Positions 8,732-17,198 of a DNA stretch of 64,000 nucleotides are shown piece after piece. Both the position numbers and the translations under genes were made by a program. The DNA lies in contig CAYQUO010000002.1 in NCBI GenBank assembly GCA_964420835.1, forward strand, positions 124,001 through 188,000, given 5' to 3'. The notes beneath the pieces are model-generated. The model did not search any database and was not told where the DNA came from. It was given only the letters and a program-made list of their open reading frames with translations. Position 1 is the stretch's first letter. Each line of letters opens with the position of its first letter. The DNA is from CAYQUO01 sp964420835. GTDB taxonomy: Bacteria > Chloroflexota > Anaerolineae > Anaerolineales > Anaerolineaceae.

Positions 8732-11074
8732 TTATGATTGGGGCTTCACTTCACCTTCTTCCATGGAGGTGAGAAGGGTTTCCGCTGAGATCGGCAATTG
8801 GGTGATCTCGATGTTCAGCGCATTTGCCACAGCGTTGGCGATGGCCGGCGGTACTGCCACAATCCCGTGCTCGCCGAGGCCACGCGCTCCATACGGGCCA
8901 GTGGCGTCCTCCGTCTCAATGAAAATAACCTTCATTTCCGGAATATCCACCGAGGTTGGTATGCGGTAATCGGTGAACGACCAGTTTCGGATGCGCCCAT
9001 CCTGGTCAAATTTTAATTCCTCCATCAGCGCTGCCCCCAAACCCATGGTCATGGCACCTTCCACCTGGCCGCTGGCGGTATCGTGGTTAAGGATCCGGCC
9101 GGCGTCCTGGGCGCTTACCAGCCGCAGTACGTGGACCTGACCGGTGTCCAGGTCCACCTCGACCTCGGCCCCCTGGCAACCAAAGGTCCAGCTGGCTGCC
9201 AGGTTGCCCTGTCCGGTTGCCGGCTCCGGGAAGGTGAGCCCTTTGGGAACAAAGGTGCCCCGCCCAATGACCGGCGGGTTGACGGCGCTTCCATCCGCTC
9301 GCCGGTAACCGATGGCGATCCGGGCATAGGGGATGGCCAGTTGTTCCTGCCCGGCGGGGTAAATACACCCATTGGCAGCTACCAGGGAATCGGCGTTAAC
9401 ACCGAAAATCTCGGCAGCCGCTGTCTTGATCTGGCCCATTGCATCACTGGCTGCCAGACGAATGGCGTTTCCGACCGCCCAGGTGGTGTGGCTGGCCACG
9501 GTTTGCCACTCGTGCGGCGAGGTGTTGGTGTCAATTGTGGTGACATAGTGCACATGACCCACCGGGATGGAAAGTGCCTCGGCGGCGATCTGCGAGAGGA
9601 CGGTGAAGACACCCTGGCCCAGTTCAACAGCGCCCGTATACAGCATCACCGAGCCGTCCTCATTAAACCGCAGGATTGCCCCGCTTTGGGCGTTGGTGCG
9701 CATCACCGGCGACTTCATGAAGCATGCCAGGCCGGTGCCGCGCGCCCGCCGGGCGTGCGAAGGAGGTTTACTCCTCTGCAATTCGTCAGCCACAGCCTGC
9801 AGGCAGGCATCCGCCCGCCCGTTGTAGGGTTTCATCACCTGGCCCAGGGCGTTCACCTTGCCCGGCAGCAGCAGGTTCTTCAACCGCAGTTCCACCGGGT
9901 CCATCTTCAGACGGCGGGCGATCTGGTCCATCTGTCGTTCCATCATCCAGTGCACCTCGGGGTGCCCGTAACCCCGGTAGGCACCCGTGGGCGGAGTGTT
10001 GGTGTAAACGCTGCAGGAATCCAGGCTCAGGTTGGGGATGGCGTATGGACCTGTGGAATTATGTCCGCCCCCCTGGGCGATCCAAATGGAATAGTCAGCA
10101 TAGCCTCCGCTGCCAAAATACAACTGCACTTCGTGCGCCAGGAGCATGCCCTGTGCATCCACAGCCGTCTTCATCTGACCCCAGGCACCCCTTCCTACCG
10201 CCGTGCCGAAGAACATCTCCTCCCGGGTCAGCACCAGCCGGACGGGTGTATTGGGCACTTCGTGGGCAACCACCGCCAGCAGGGGCTCGATGGTTACATC
10301 CGATTTGCCGCCAAACCCTCCGCCAACGTACGGGATGATCACCTGGACATCCGCTGGTGAAAGGTCATACATGCGGGAGATTGTCTCACGGATAAAGAAC
10401 GGTGATTGAGAACTGGACCAGAGGGTGAAATGCCTGCCATCCCACAGTGCGGTGGCGCTGTGAGGCTCTATCTGGGCGTGGGCGATCCAGGGAACCCAGT
10501 ACTCGCACTCCAATACCAGGTGGGCGGAGGAAAATGCCGATCCAACATCCCCGCGTTCCAGGTGGTAATGGTGTGCAATGTTGCTACCAGCCTGGGGGTT
10601 CAATTCCGGCAGGTGCCAGTATTCACCCAGTTCTTCGTGGATGAGCGGAGCACCGGCTGTGGCGGCCTCTTTCGGGTGCAGCAGTGGAGGAAGCGGTTCC
10701 AGGTCCAGGCCCACCAGGTCGGCGGCCTGGCGGCAAGCCTCTTCACTGGAGCCGACCACCACAGCCACAGGATCGCCCCAAAACCGTACCTTCCCGCGGG
10801 CCAAAGGATACTGGTCCCGGATGGCATGACCGATCCGCTTTGGGCAGCTTTCCCCCGTTACCACGGCCCGAATGCCTGGCCGGCCAAGCGCTTTGCTGAC
10901 GTCGATCCGATTGATCCGTGCATGAGCCTTGGGTGCACGAACGATGCAGGCGTAATGTACCCGCCCAAGCGGCAGGTCCGCGGAATAATGCGCCTGCCCG
11001 TTAACTTTTTCGATCCCATCCACACGGTGGATACTTTTACCGATGAAATGACCGGGAACTGTATCTGTATCCAT
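8732..11074 (-). CDS. Molybdopterin-binding subunit of a xanthine dehydrogenase-family hydroxylase
   Basis: Large catalytic subunit of a molybdenum hydroxylase, about 780 residues. It has the aldehyde oxidase/xanthine dehydrogenase a/b hammerhead domain (~10-130), then the MoCo-binding domains with GGGFGGKSD, AYRGYGHPE, GAVELGQG and the C-terminal GARGLGEHG carrying the catalytic Glu. No 2Fe-2S or FAD subunit gene is adjacent, so it must borrow electron-transfer partners encoded elsewhere or from the fused enzyme at 1074-3854. ATG 11074 has a GGAGAG SD seven bases upstream; ATG 11089 is a possible alternative. A YqeB maturation gene lies 36 to 51 bp upstream on the same strand. Substrate unknown. 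Confidence 0.88.
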   Translation of the reverse strand: MDTDTVPGHFIGKSIHRVDGIEKVNGQAHYSADLPLGRVHYACIVRAPKAHARINRIDVSKALGRPGIRAVVTGESCPKRIGHAIRDQYPLARGKVRFWGDPVAVVVGSSEEACRQAADLVGLDLEPLPPLLHPKEAATAGAPLIHEELGEYWHLPELNPQAGSNIAHHYHLERGDVGSAFSSAHLVLECEYWVPWIAHAQIEPHSATALWDGRHFTLWSSSQSPFFIRETISRMYDLSPADVQVIIPYVGGGFGGKSDVTIEPLLAVVAHEVPNTPVRLVLTREEMFFGTAVGRGAWGQMKTAVDAQGMLLAHEVQLYFGSGGYADYSIWIAQGGGHNSTGPYAIPNLSLDSCSVYTNTPPTGAYRGYGHPEVHWMMERQMDQIARRLKMDPVELRLKNLLLPGKVNALGQVMKPYNGRADACLQAVADELQRSKPPSHARRARGTGLACFMKSPVMRTNAQSGAILRFNEDGSVMLYTGAVELGQGVFTVLSQIAAEALSIPVGHVHYVTTIDTNTSPHEWQTVASHTTWAVGNAIRLAASDAMGQIKTAAAEIFGVNADSLVAANGCIYPAGQEQLAIPYARIAIGYRRADGSAVNPPVIGRGTFVPKGLTFPEPATGQGNLAASWTFGCQGAEVEVDLDTGQVHVLRLVSAQDAGRILNHDTASGQVEGAMTMGLGAALMEELKFDQDGRIRNWSFTDYRIPTSVDIPEMKVIFIETEDATGPYGARGLGEHGIVAVPPAIANAVANALNIEITQLPISAETLLTSMEEGEVKPQS

Positions 11075-11125
11075 TGTCTTGCTCTCCATATCAACCTGAA
11101 TACCAGTAATGAAAACAGCCGTATC

Positions 11126-11920
11126 TTAACCGGGGGGATACCGGGTGCAGATGACCTCCAGTACACCGCCGCCGACCGCAAGGGCCTTGTCCGAAATCAG
11201 TTGGCAGAGGCGGGGATCGTTCCGCGGGTCGATATCCCCCACCTTGAGTCCTTTTTTGACCTGTAAACCAGGGTGCAACAGACCGCGCAACAGACCTGAA
11301 AAGGCGGCCGTGCAGGGCAGGCCGCCAACACGGGCAATGGTTGTACCTTTTTCCACCCAGTCGCCGATCTGGTGATCCGTTTGGAAGATGCCATCCGCCG
11401 GGGCCCGCAACACCCGGTCGGATTCATGACTGCCTACTGTTTCGGGCACACCGCTGTCGGCTTCTGCTGTCCCTTTCCAGTACACCCGGCCAAGGGTAAA
11501 ACCGCGCTTGGTCTCAATGGCCGCGTGGCAGTTCAGGCCGGCTACGAAACAGGGCCCCAGCCCAATGACCAGTTCGGCGGCATCCAGGCCCAGGTCCGGC
11601 GGACGCTTGGTCATTCGTCCGTCAATGATGATATCTGGGTGAAGCGCGTGGCGCAAAGTGGCATCGGGGTCCACCATCACCGGGATGCGTCCGGAGCGCA
11701 GGATGGAGCGGGATTCTTCAAGGCTGCCGGCAAGAACGCCAATGTGCCCTTCGATCGTCCATTCCCGCTGGTACACGGTCTCGGCAAAGGATACTGAACG
11801 CCGCACCGCCAGCGGCTGTTCCAGTTCACTAACCACGACCTGGAAACCAGCCCTCACCAGCCGGATTACCGCCCCTGTTGCAAGATCCCCTCCCCCTCTC
11901 ACCAGCACCAATTTGCCCAT
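11126..11920 (-). CDS. yqeB: EF2563/YqeB-family selenium-dependent molybdenum hydroxylase maturation protein
   Basis: Predicted accessory protein of selenium-dependent molybdenum hydroxylases, 264 residues. The N-terminus LVLVRGGGDLATGAVIRL is a Rossmann-like motif typical of the family; later segments include VMVDPDA, IIDGRMTKRP and GLGPCFVAGLNCHAAIETKRG. The last ~80 residues resemble a biotinyl/lipoyl-like domain (ADGIFQTDHQIGDWVEKG). The frame is open for 150 codons further upstream but that part overlaps the divergent cyclophilin gene; ATG 11920 with AGAGGT upstream and the family-typical start MGKLVLV fixes the 5' end. Its presence supports selenium dependence of at least one of the two nearby hydroxylases; this is inference from the family. 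Confidence 0.85.
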   Translation of the reverse strand: MGKLVLVRGGGDLATGAVIRLVRAGFQVVVSELEQPLAVRRSVSFAETVYQREWTIEGHIGVLAGSLEESRSILRSGRIPVMVDPDATLRHALHPDIIIDGRMTKRPPDLGLDAAELVIGLGPCFVAGLNCHAAIETKRGFTLGRVYWKGTAEADSGVPETVGSHESDRVLRAPADGIFQTDHQIGDWVEKGTTIARVGGLPCTAAFSGLLRGLLHPGLQVKKGLKVGDIDPRNDPRLCQLISDKALAVGGGVLEVICTRYPPG

Positions 11921-12037
11921 ATCTTTACCTCTCGAACACCACGATTCCGTGAAGGATTTCCGGCTTATAAAATTATACAATAATTTAGCGGTACCCTCTT
12001 CAGGCTGATATGGATCACCGGGCTGGCGATTCGCAGG

Positions 12038-12043
12038 TATAAT
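12038..12043 (+). promoter_or_regulatory. Candidate -10 box of the cyclophilin gene
   Basis: TATAAT lies 24 bp before the ATG at 12068, leaving room only for a short leader with an AAAGGA SD. A matching -35 is not obvious. Confidence 0.4.
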
Positions 12044-12067
12044 GACCGTCCAGAAAGGATGGCTTAG

Positions 12068-12586
12068 ATGGCACAGACAACCAATCGTTGGAATTCCCCG
12101 CCGGCAATGATGATTGACCCAAAGAAGCGCTATACCGCCCACATGCAGACGGAAAAAGGCGAGATTGTGCTCTCCCTGTTTGCAGAAGAAACCCCCAACA
12201 CGGTGAACAACTTCATCTTCCTGGCCCGTCAGGGCTTCTACGATGGAACGACCTTCCACCGGGTGATCCGGGATTTTATGGTCCAGGGTGGAGACCCCAC
12301 CGGCACTGGCACCGGTGGACCCGGTTACCGCTTCGCTGATGAATTTCACCCCTCCCTCAAGCATGACAGGCCGGGTATCCTTTCAATGGCCAACGCCGGC
12401 CCCAATACCAATGGCTCACAATTTTTCATTACCCATGTTCCAACCCCCTGGCTGGATGGCAGGCACAGTGTTTTCGGTCAGGTGACCAGCGGATTGGACG
12501 TGGTGCTGGCCATCCCCGAGCGCGACCCCCAGCGGGCAAACACTCCCGGGACAAAACTGCTTGCCGTGACCATAGAGGAAGCCTGA
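12068..12586 (+). CDS. Cyclophilin-type peptidyl-prolyl cis-trans isomerase
   Basis: Single-domain cyclophilin, 172 residues, catalysing Xaa-Pro isomerisation. There is no signal peptide, so it is probably cytoplasmic. Visible family motifs: TVNNFIFLARQGFYDGTTFHRVIRDFMVQGGDP (the catalytic Arg in FHRVI and Gln in MVQGGD), SMANAGPNTNGSQFFIT and the WLDGRHSVFG loop with His. Length is usual for bacterial single-domain cyclophilins. SD AAAGGA precedes ATG 12068. It stands alone, divergent from yqeB, and ends at a strong terminator hairpin. Confidence 0.95.
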   Translation: MAQTTNRWNSPPAMMIDPKKRYTAHMQTEKGEIVLSLFAEETPNTVNNFIFLARQGFYDGTTFHRVIRDFMVQGGDPTGTGTGGPGYRFADEFHPSLKHDRPGILSMANAGPNTNGSQFFITHVPTPWLDGRHSVFGQVTSGLDVVLAIPERDPQRANTPGTKLLAVTIEEA

Positions 12587-12606
12587 CCATTCACTCAGGG
12601 TTCGAC

Positions 12607-12640
12607 CAATACCGGGATGCATTTATGCATCCCGGTATTG
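12607..12640. terminator. Long stem-loop terminator between convergent genes
   Basis: Two perfect 16-base arms (12607-12622 and 12625-12640) with a 2-base loop, followed on the + strand by TTATT. It lies between the cyclophilin gene and the convergent universal stress gene and could serve both. Confidence 0.75.
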
Positions 12641-12661
12641 TTATTCATCTTCCAGAATTGC

Positions 12662-13564
12662 TTATTGATGAACCGGGACGAGGAGCAGCGGGGTCTTTGT
12701 TGCACTGATGACCTTGGGCCCAACGCTGCCGGCCCAAAAAGCACCCATGCCGGCCTTGCCGTGCGTTCCGAGAACGATCAGGTCGGCGTGGATGGTGGGG
12801 GCGAAGCGCACGATCTGCTGCGCCGGGTCACCGCGTCGAATAGTCGTTGCCACAGCCAGGCCGGCCTTGCGCCAGGGTTCGGCCAGCGATTCCAAATACT
12901 GGCAGGCGCACTCCTCCTCCGCCTCCAGCAGCGCCCGGGTGGCCGAGGGGAGTAGCAAGCCGGTGGCTGCCTGGCTTCCGGGCAGTGTTTGAGCCGTGTA
13001 CACCACCATGAGCAGGTTCAGGCTGGCCTGCAGCGCGCTGGCGAGCCTCGCGGCCACCTCTACTGCCTGCTGGTGCTCCGGGTTTCCATCCACCCCAGCC
13101 AGAATGTGCTCGAAAGGGGTATGTGGACCCTTGTGCTGCTCCCATTTTTGCAGCAGCAGCACGGGGGTGCGCCCAAGCCCGATCACCTGTTGGGCAATGC
13201 TGCCCACCACCACGTCGCGCAGGCCACCGTTGCCATGGGCGCACATCACGACAAGGTCCTGTTGCAACTCCCCTGTATGCTCCACAATGCTTCGTGCCAC
13301 ATCGGTCACCTCTTCATTGTGAACATGGCATTGAACCCTTACCCCAGGCGGGAAGTGGCGGCTGCTCTGTTCCCCCAGGTATTGGCAGGCTTCTTCCTCT
13401 GTTGAAAGGTGCCGTTCCCCATGGATGCTGGGCGGAACGTCCTTCTCGATCACGTGCACAAGGGTCGCCGAGGCTCCCAGTTTGCGGCACAACTCGGCTG
13501 CAACCGGCAGGGCCGCCTCGGCCAGGTGGGAGCCATCCAGGGGGATGAGAATATGCTTGAACAT
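12662..13564 (-). CDS. Tandem UspA-domain universal stress protein
   Basis: Cytoplasmic stress protein of two fused UspA domains, 300 residues. Domain 1 (~1-145) starts MFKHILIPLDGSHLAEAALP and ends with the ATP-binding signature AHGNGGLRDVVVGS. Domain 2 (~150-300) starts FEHILAGVDGN and has GTHGKAGMGAFWAGSVG. Both retain the G-x2-G-x9-G(S) nucleotide-binding pattern. The gene sits 3 bp downstream of an NRAMP transporter on the same strand, so the two are likely co-transcribed and co-regulated under metal or oxidative stress; this is inferred from the spacing. Confidence 0.93.
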   Translation of the reverse strand: MFKHILIPLDGSHLAEAALPVAAELCRKLGASATLVHVIEKDVPPSIHGERHLSTEEEACQYLGEQSSRHFPPGVRVQCHVHNEEVTDVARSIVEHTGELQQDLVVMCAHGNGGLRDVVVGSIAQQVIGLGRTPVLLLQKWEQHKGPHTPFEHILAGVDGNPEHQQAVEVAARLASALQASLNLLMVVYTAQTLPGSQAATGLLLPSATRALLEAEEECACQYLESLAEPWRKAGLAVATTIRRGDPAQQIVRFAPTIHADLIVLGTHGKAGMGAFWAGSVGPKVISATKTPLLLVPVHQ

Positions 13565-13567
13565 GGA

Positions 13568-14875
13568 TTACCTCCCGGAAAAGATCGAAAACAACAGGTA
13601 AAAGTTTAGCAATACAATTAGGCCGGCCACCAGGGAAGCCAGTATGGTGGTGAAACGGCTGTTCACCAGCACGCCCATCAGGTTCCTTCGACTGGTAAAT
13701 ATGACCAGCGGAATGATGGCAAAAGGCAGGCCAAAACTGAGCAGCACCTGGCTGATGACCAGTGTGCGGGTGGGGTCCAGCCCGATGAAGATGACCACCA
13801 GGGAGGGAAGCATGGTCACCAGTCGGCGCACCCAGACCGGGATGTCGAAGTGTAAAAAGCCCTGCATGATCACCTGACCGGCCATGGTCCCCACGGAGGC
13901 CGAGGAGAGGCCTGAGGCCAGGAGGGAGAGGGCAAACACCAGGCTGGCTGCCCGCCCCAGCAGGGGCTCCAGCGTGATATGGGCCTGCTCGATGGTTCCC
14001 ACGTGGGAAAGCCCCTGGGTGTGGAAGGTTGAGGCGGCCATGATCAACATGGCTCCGTTGACCAGGCTGGCCATTCCCATGGCTATGAACACATCGATGA
14101 TCTCAAAGCGGAACAGGCGCTTAAGAAGCAGCGGTTCCCGGACAACGATGCGGTCCTGGGTGAGGGCGGAATGAAGGTAAATGGCGTGCGGCATCACCGT
14201 GGCGCCCAGGATGCCCGTGGCCACCAGCACGCTCTCGGCGCCGGCGAACTGGGGCACCACGGCATGGAAGATCACGTTGCCCCAATCGGGCTTGTCGAGG
14301 ATGGTTTCAACCACATAGCTCAGCGCCACCACCCCGACGAACGAGGTGATGACGGCCTCCAGGGGGCGGAAGCCGTAGCGTTCCAGCCCCAGGATGATGA
14401 AGGTTGCCGCCGCGGTCATCAGGCCGGCGATCCACAGGGGGATGCCAAAGAGGAGGTTGAAGCCCAGTGCCGCCCCGAGAAATTCCGCCAGGTCGGTGGC
14501 CATGGCCACCAGTTCCATAAGACCCCACATGAACCAGACCAGGTGCCGGGGGAAGGCGTTGCGGCACTGCTGGGCAAGGTTTTGCCCGGTGGCGATCCCC
14601 AGTTTTGCTGAAAGCGCCTGGATGAGCATGGCCATCAGGTTGCTGAGGATGACGACCCACAGTAACGTGTAGCCGAATTCAGCCCCGCCGGCTATGTTGG
14701 TGGCAAAGTTGCCTGGGTCCACGTAGGCGACCGAGGCGATGAAGGCGGGTCCCAGGAAAGGCAACAGCTTGGCGAGGAACCCCTTTTTGCTGGTGCCTTC
14801 CAGAATGGCGGTGGCTTCCTGGATGGTGTGATGGTCGCTCAGGCTGGAGGGCTTGTTTTGCGGCACTTCGCCCAT
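13568..14875 (-). CDS. mntH: NRAMP-family divalent metal (Mn/Fe) transporter
   Basis: Proton-coupled divalent metal importer of the inner membrane, 435 residues with about 11 membrane segments. The signature DPGN in the first helix (AYVDPGNFATNIAGG) and the MPH motif in the sixth (GATVMPHAIYLHSAL) are both present; these residues bind the metal in NRAMP structures. The ~38-residue soluble N-terminus is hydrophilic. ATG 14875 has GGAGG upstream. No manganese riboswitch or MntR-like palindrome was recognised in the 190-bp upstream gap. Mn versus Fe preference cannot be told from sequence alone. Confidence 0.93.
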   Translation of the reverse strand: MGEVPQNKPSSLSDHHTIQEATAILEGTSKKGFLAKLLPFLGPAFIASVAYVDPGNFATNIAGGAEFGYTLLWVVILSNLMAMLIQALSAKLGIATGQNLAQQCRNAFPRHLVWFMWGLMELVAMATDLAEFLGAALGFNLLFGIPLWIAGLMTAAATFIILGLERYGFRPLEAVITSFVGVVALSYVVETILDKPDWGNVIFHAVVPQFAGAESVLVATGILGATVMPHAIYLHSALTQDRIVVREPLLLKRLFRFEIIDVFIAMGMASLVNGAMLIMAASTFHTQGLSHVGTIEQAHITLEPLLGRAASLVFALSLLASGLSSASVGTMAGQVIMQGFLHFDIPVWVRRLVTMLPSLVVIFIGLDPTRTLVISQVLLSFGLPFAIIPLVIFTSRRNLMGVLVNSRFTTILASLVAGLIVLLNFYLLFSIFSGR

Positions 14876-15069
14876 GGGCGCCTCCTCATCAAGGGAAGAA
14901 TTGCCCCCATTTTACTCCTGTTTATTTTCCCGTAAAGCACTTTTTATGGGGAAATGGCCGCTCACGATGTAATTCGATGCTGTTCAACATCCTAAAACTG
15001 CAGACAATCCCCCAATGCCAATAAGACCCCTGGCCCCGTCACCACCTGGACCTTTGCCAGGGTTGCCGG

Positions 15070-15498
15070 ATGAACCGCAGATGGATAATCAAATCCCTCC
15101 TGCTCCTGTTGCCCGGTGCCATCCGGGGCAGTTCACACCTGTTCATGCGGGTTGTTGGCCCGGTGCCCGCACCGGTATTTCTCGCCCGTTTGCGGGTGGT
15201 GCCAGGCCTGGCGGACCTCTGCGCGGCGGCAGCCTGCCTGATCTCCTTCGCGCTGATCCGACGCGTTGGGACAACAGGGACACTGAAGGTAACCTTCCTG
15301 GTGCCCTTCTTAAGCCTGTTCTGGGGTGCTGTCCAGTTCAGGAAGCCGTATAACGCCTGCATGTTTCTCGGCCTGGGTGTTATTCTCCTCAGCGTTTGGC
15401 TGGTGATGGGCGGCCGGGAACGACAGCAGGAGAAAAGCCCAGCCACGTTCGGAAACTGGGGTGGAATAACCGGAAGACCATCACCGCCGGAAACTTAA
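15070..15498 (+). pseudogene. Internally deleted EamA/DMT transporter remnant
   Basis: The 142-residue frame begins like an EamA transporter (LLLLLPGAIRGSSHLFMRVVG... with the first two helices) and then jumps to what looks like the last two helices of the same family (LIRRVGTTGTLKVTFLVPFLSLFWGAV...LGLGVILLSVWLVMGG). A normal EamA protein has ten helices and about 300 residues, as in the intact one at 24984-25934, so roughly the middle 150 residues are missing. A long tail (ERQQEKSPATFG...) seems out of place. I read this as an internal-deletion pseudogene. A genuine short multidrug-type four-helix protein is the alternative, but the join does not resemble that family. Confidence 0.6.
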
Positions 15499-15562
15499 GG
15501 GCGGTCCTTTGCGTATATAGGGGAGAACAGTTGTCCATATTTCTTCCCAGAGGAGGGAACCC

Positions 15563-17065
15563 ATGAGAACGAAACACCTGAACCAAAGGGGGCGCGCACC
15601 CGTGGTTTTTCGGTTGACACTGCTCCTGGCGCTGGTGCTTGTACCGGTGCTGGGTTTTGTGCAGCCGGTGCAAGCCGCCGAAATGCCCCCCGGCGGCGTG
15701 ATCGAGGCCGGCCAGGTCATTAACGATGATGTCTTTATCTCCGGAGGGGACGTCCGGATGGACGGCACCGTTAACGGCATGCTCTTTGCCGCCGGCAATA
15801 CCGTCACCATCAATGGCACGGTCAATGGCGATGTGTTGGCGGTGGGTAGCCAGGTGACCATCGGCCGGACAGGCGTGGTGAACGGAAACGTGTTCACTGT
15901 CGCCGGCAACCTGGTGTTGGAAGGCCAGGTGCTGGGCAGTTATTTCAGCGGCAGCGGGGGGCTGGTGGTCGAGGAAGGCGCAACCGTGGGGCGCAACCTG
16001 TATTACGGCGGTTTCGGCGCCGAATTGAAGAAAGGTTCCACGGTAGGGCAGGATGTGCTCTTCGGCGGCTACCAGGCCGTGCTGAGCGGCAGCATCGGGC
16101 GCGACTTTCGCGCCGGTGCCGGGGCGGTGGAACTGAACGGTTCGGTCGGCCGCGACCTGGTGGTGGACATGGGCGAGGTGGACCTGAACGCCCCACCGCC
16201 GACCATGTTCTTTCCCTTCCCCGGGGCGCCCGCCTTCCCGCAGGGCATCCGCCCCGGGCTTCGGGTGGCCCCCACTGCCGGCATCGGCGGTCGGCTGATC
16301 TACACGGCCGGCGTGGACATGGCCGGTGCCATCCAGGCCCAGCCTTCGGGCGGCCTCGTCCATCAAACACCCGTTCCGCAGGTGGAGAAGCCCGGGGGCC
16401 TGCCCAAACCGGAAAAGACCTTCCTGGGCTCGCTGCTGAAGTGGTTCGTCAGGGTGCTACAGAACCTGTTCACACTGCTGATCCTGGGCGCCCTGGCCTT
16501 GTGGCTGGTGCCCGGGCTCCTAAGCCGCTCGGCCGACCAGGCCGCCCGCAAACCCGCTCCTTCTACAGGCTGGGGCATCGTGGTGGTGCTGCTGGGTTAC
16601 ATCGCTGCCGGTGTGGCCGCCCTGGTGGTGCTGTTGCTGGGCATTCTCTTCGGCGTCTTCACGCTGGGCGGGCTGAGCAGGAGCATCTTCGGGGTGGGCT
16701 TCGGCGCCGTGGCGCTGGCCACAGCGGTTTTCAGCGTGCTGGTGGGCTACGCCAGCAAACTGGTGGTGGCCTTCCTGGTGGGGCGATTGATCATGGACCG
16801 GCTGGCCCCGCAGGCGAAGGGTTCCCGCTGGTGGGCCATGCTCATCGGCATTGTCCTCTACGTGGTCGTGGGCTTCATCCCCTTCATCGGCTGGCTGGTA
16901 AGGATGCTGGTGACCATCCTGGGCGTGGGTGCCATGTGGCTGCTCTACCGCCAGTGGCGGTTGGAGCAACGCCCGCCGGAAGCCCCGCTGGCTGTCCCGG
17001 CGGAAGCCCTGCCGGCAAAGCCCGCACGAGCGGCCAGGGCCAAACCCGCCAAACCGTCCGCCTGA
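15563..17065 (+). CDS. Secreted/membrane-anchored bactofilin-like beta-helix protein
   Basis: 500-residue exported protein of unknown function. A signal peptide (~1-40, hydrophobic LLLALVLVPVLGFV, ending near VQAAE) is followed by ~170 residues of short right-handed beta-helix repeats (GGDVRMDGTVNGMLFAAGNTVTI, VNGDVLAVGSQVTI, VGRNLYYGG, LNGSVGRDLVVDMG), the pattern of polymer-forming bactofilin domains. A linker and then four to five hydrophobic segments (~290-475) follow, ending with an Ala/Pro/Lys tail. The repeat part would face outside the membrane, unlike classical cytosolic bactofilins. SD GGAGGG precedes ATG 15563. Possible role in envelope scaffolding is inference only. Confidence 0.75.
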   Translation: MRTKHLNQRGRAPVVFRLTLLLALVLVPVLGFVQPVQAAEMPPGGVIEAGQVINDDVFISGGDVRMDGTVNGMLFAAGNTVTINGTVNGDVLAVGSQVTIGRTGVVNGNVFTVAGNLVLEGQVLGSYFSGSGGLVVEEGATVGRNLYYGGFGAELKKGSTVGQDVLFGGYQAVLSGSIGRDFRAGAGAVELNGSVGRDLVVDMGEVDLNAPPPTMFFPFPGAPAFPQGIRPGLRVAPTAGIGGRLIYTAGVDMAGAIQAQPSGGLVHQTPVPQVEKPGGLPKPEKTFLGSLLKWFVRVLQNLFTLLILGALALWLVPGLLSRSADQAARKPAPSTGWGIVVVLLGYIAAGVAALVVLLLGILFGVFTLGGLSRSIFGVGFGAVALATAVFSVLVGYASKLVVAFLVGRLIMDRLAPQAKGSRWWAMLIGIVLYVVVGFIPFIGWLVRMLVTILGVGAMWLLYRQWRLEQRPPEAPLAVPAEALPAKPARAARAKPAKPSA

Positions 17066-17084
17066 GATAAATGGTTTATTAAAA

Positions 17085-17120
17085 AACCGGCTCCCCTCTG
17101 CAAGGGATGGGGAGCCGGTT
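17085..17120. terminator. 12-bp stem-loop after the bactofilin-like gene
   Basis: Arms 17085-17096 and 17109-17120 pair perfectly around a 12-base loop. The A-run lies before it (17081-17086), so the classical T-tract exists only for - strand transcription; on the + strand it may still pause or terminate after the upstream gene. Confidence 0.55.
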
Positions 17121-17131
17121 GCGTTCTCTGC

Positions 17132-17137
17132 TATAAT
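17132..17137 (+). promoter_or_regulatory. Candidate -10 box of the phosphoribosyltransferase gene
   Basis: TATAAT directly after the stem-loop and 61 bp before the chosen ATG. No clear -35 element at the usual distance. Confidence 0.3.
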
Positions 17138-17198
17138 TTACCTGTCAATTGCCACCTGTGCGCCGTGCGCGCACGGGCTTGTTGAGAGGGATGGGAAC

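Noticed and set aside
9083..10360. 425-codon frame on the + strand
   Set aside because: Antisense to the molybdopterin subunit, with all conserved motifs on the - strand.
14876..15069. Possible manganese riboswitch or MntR site upstream of mntH
   Set aside because: I looked for the conserved yybP-ykoY-type loops and for a palindrome and found neither.
15039..15446. 135-codon frame on the - strand opposite the EamA remnant
   Set aside because: The + strand reading matches a transporter family; the - strand reading is Arg/Pro-rich noise.
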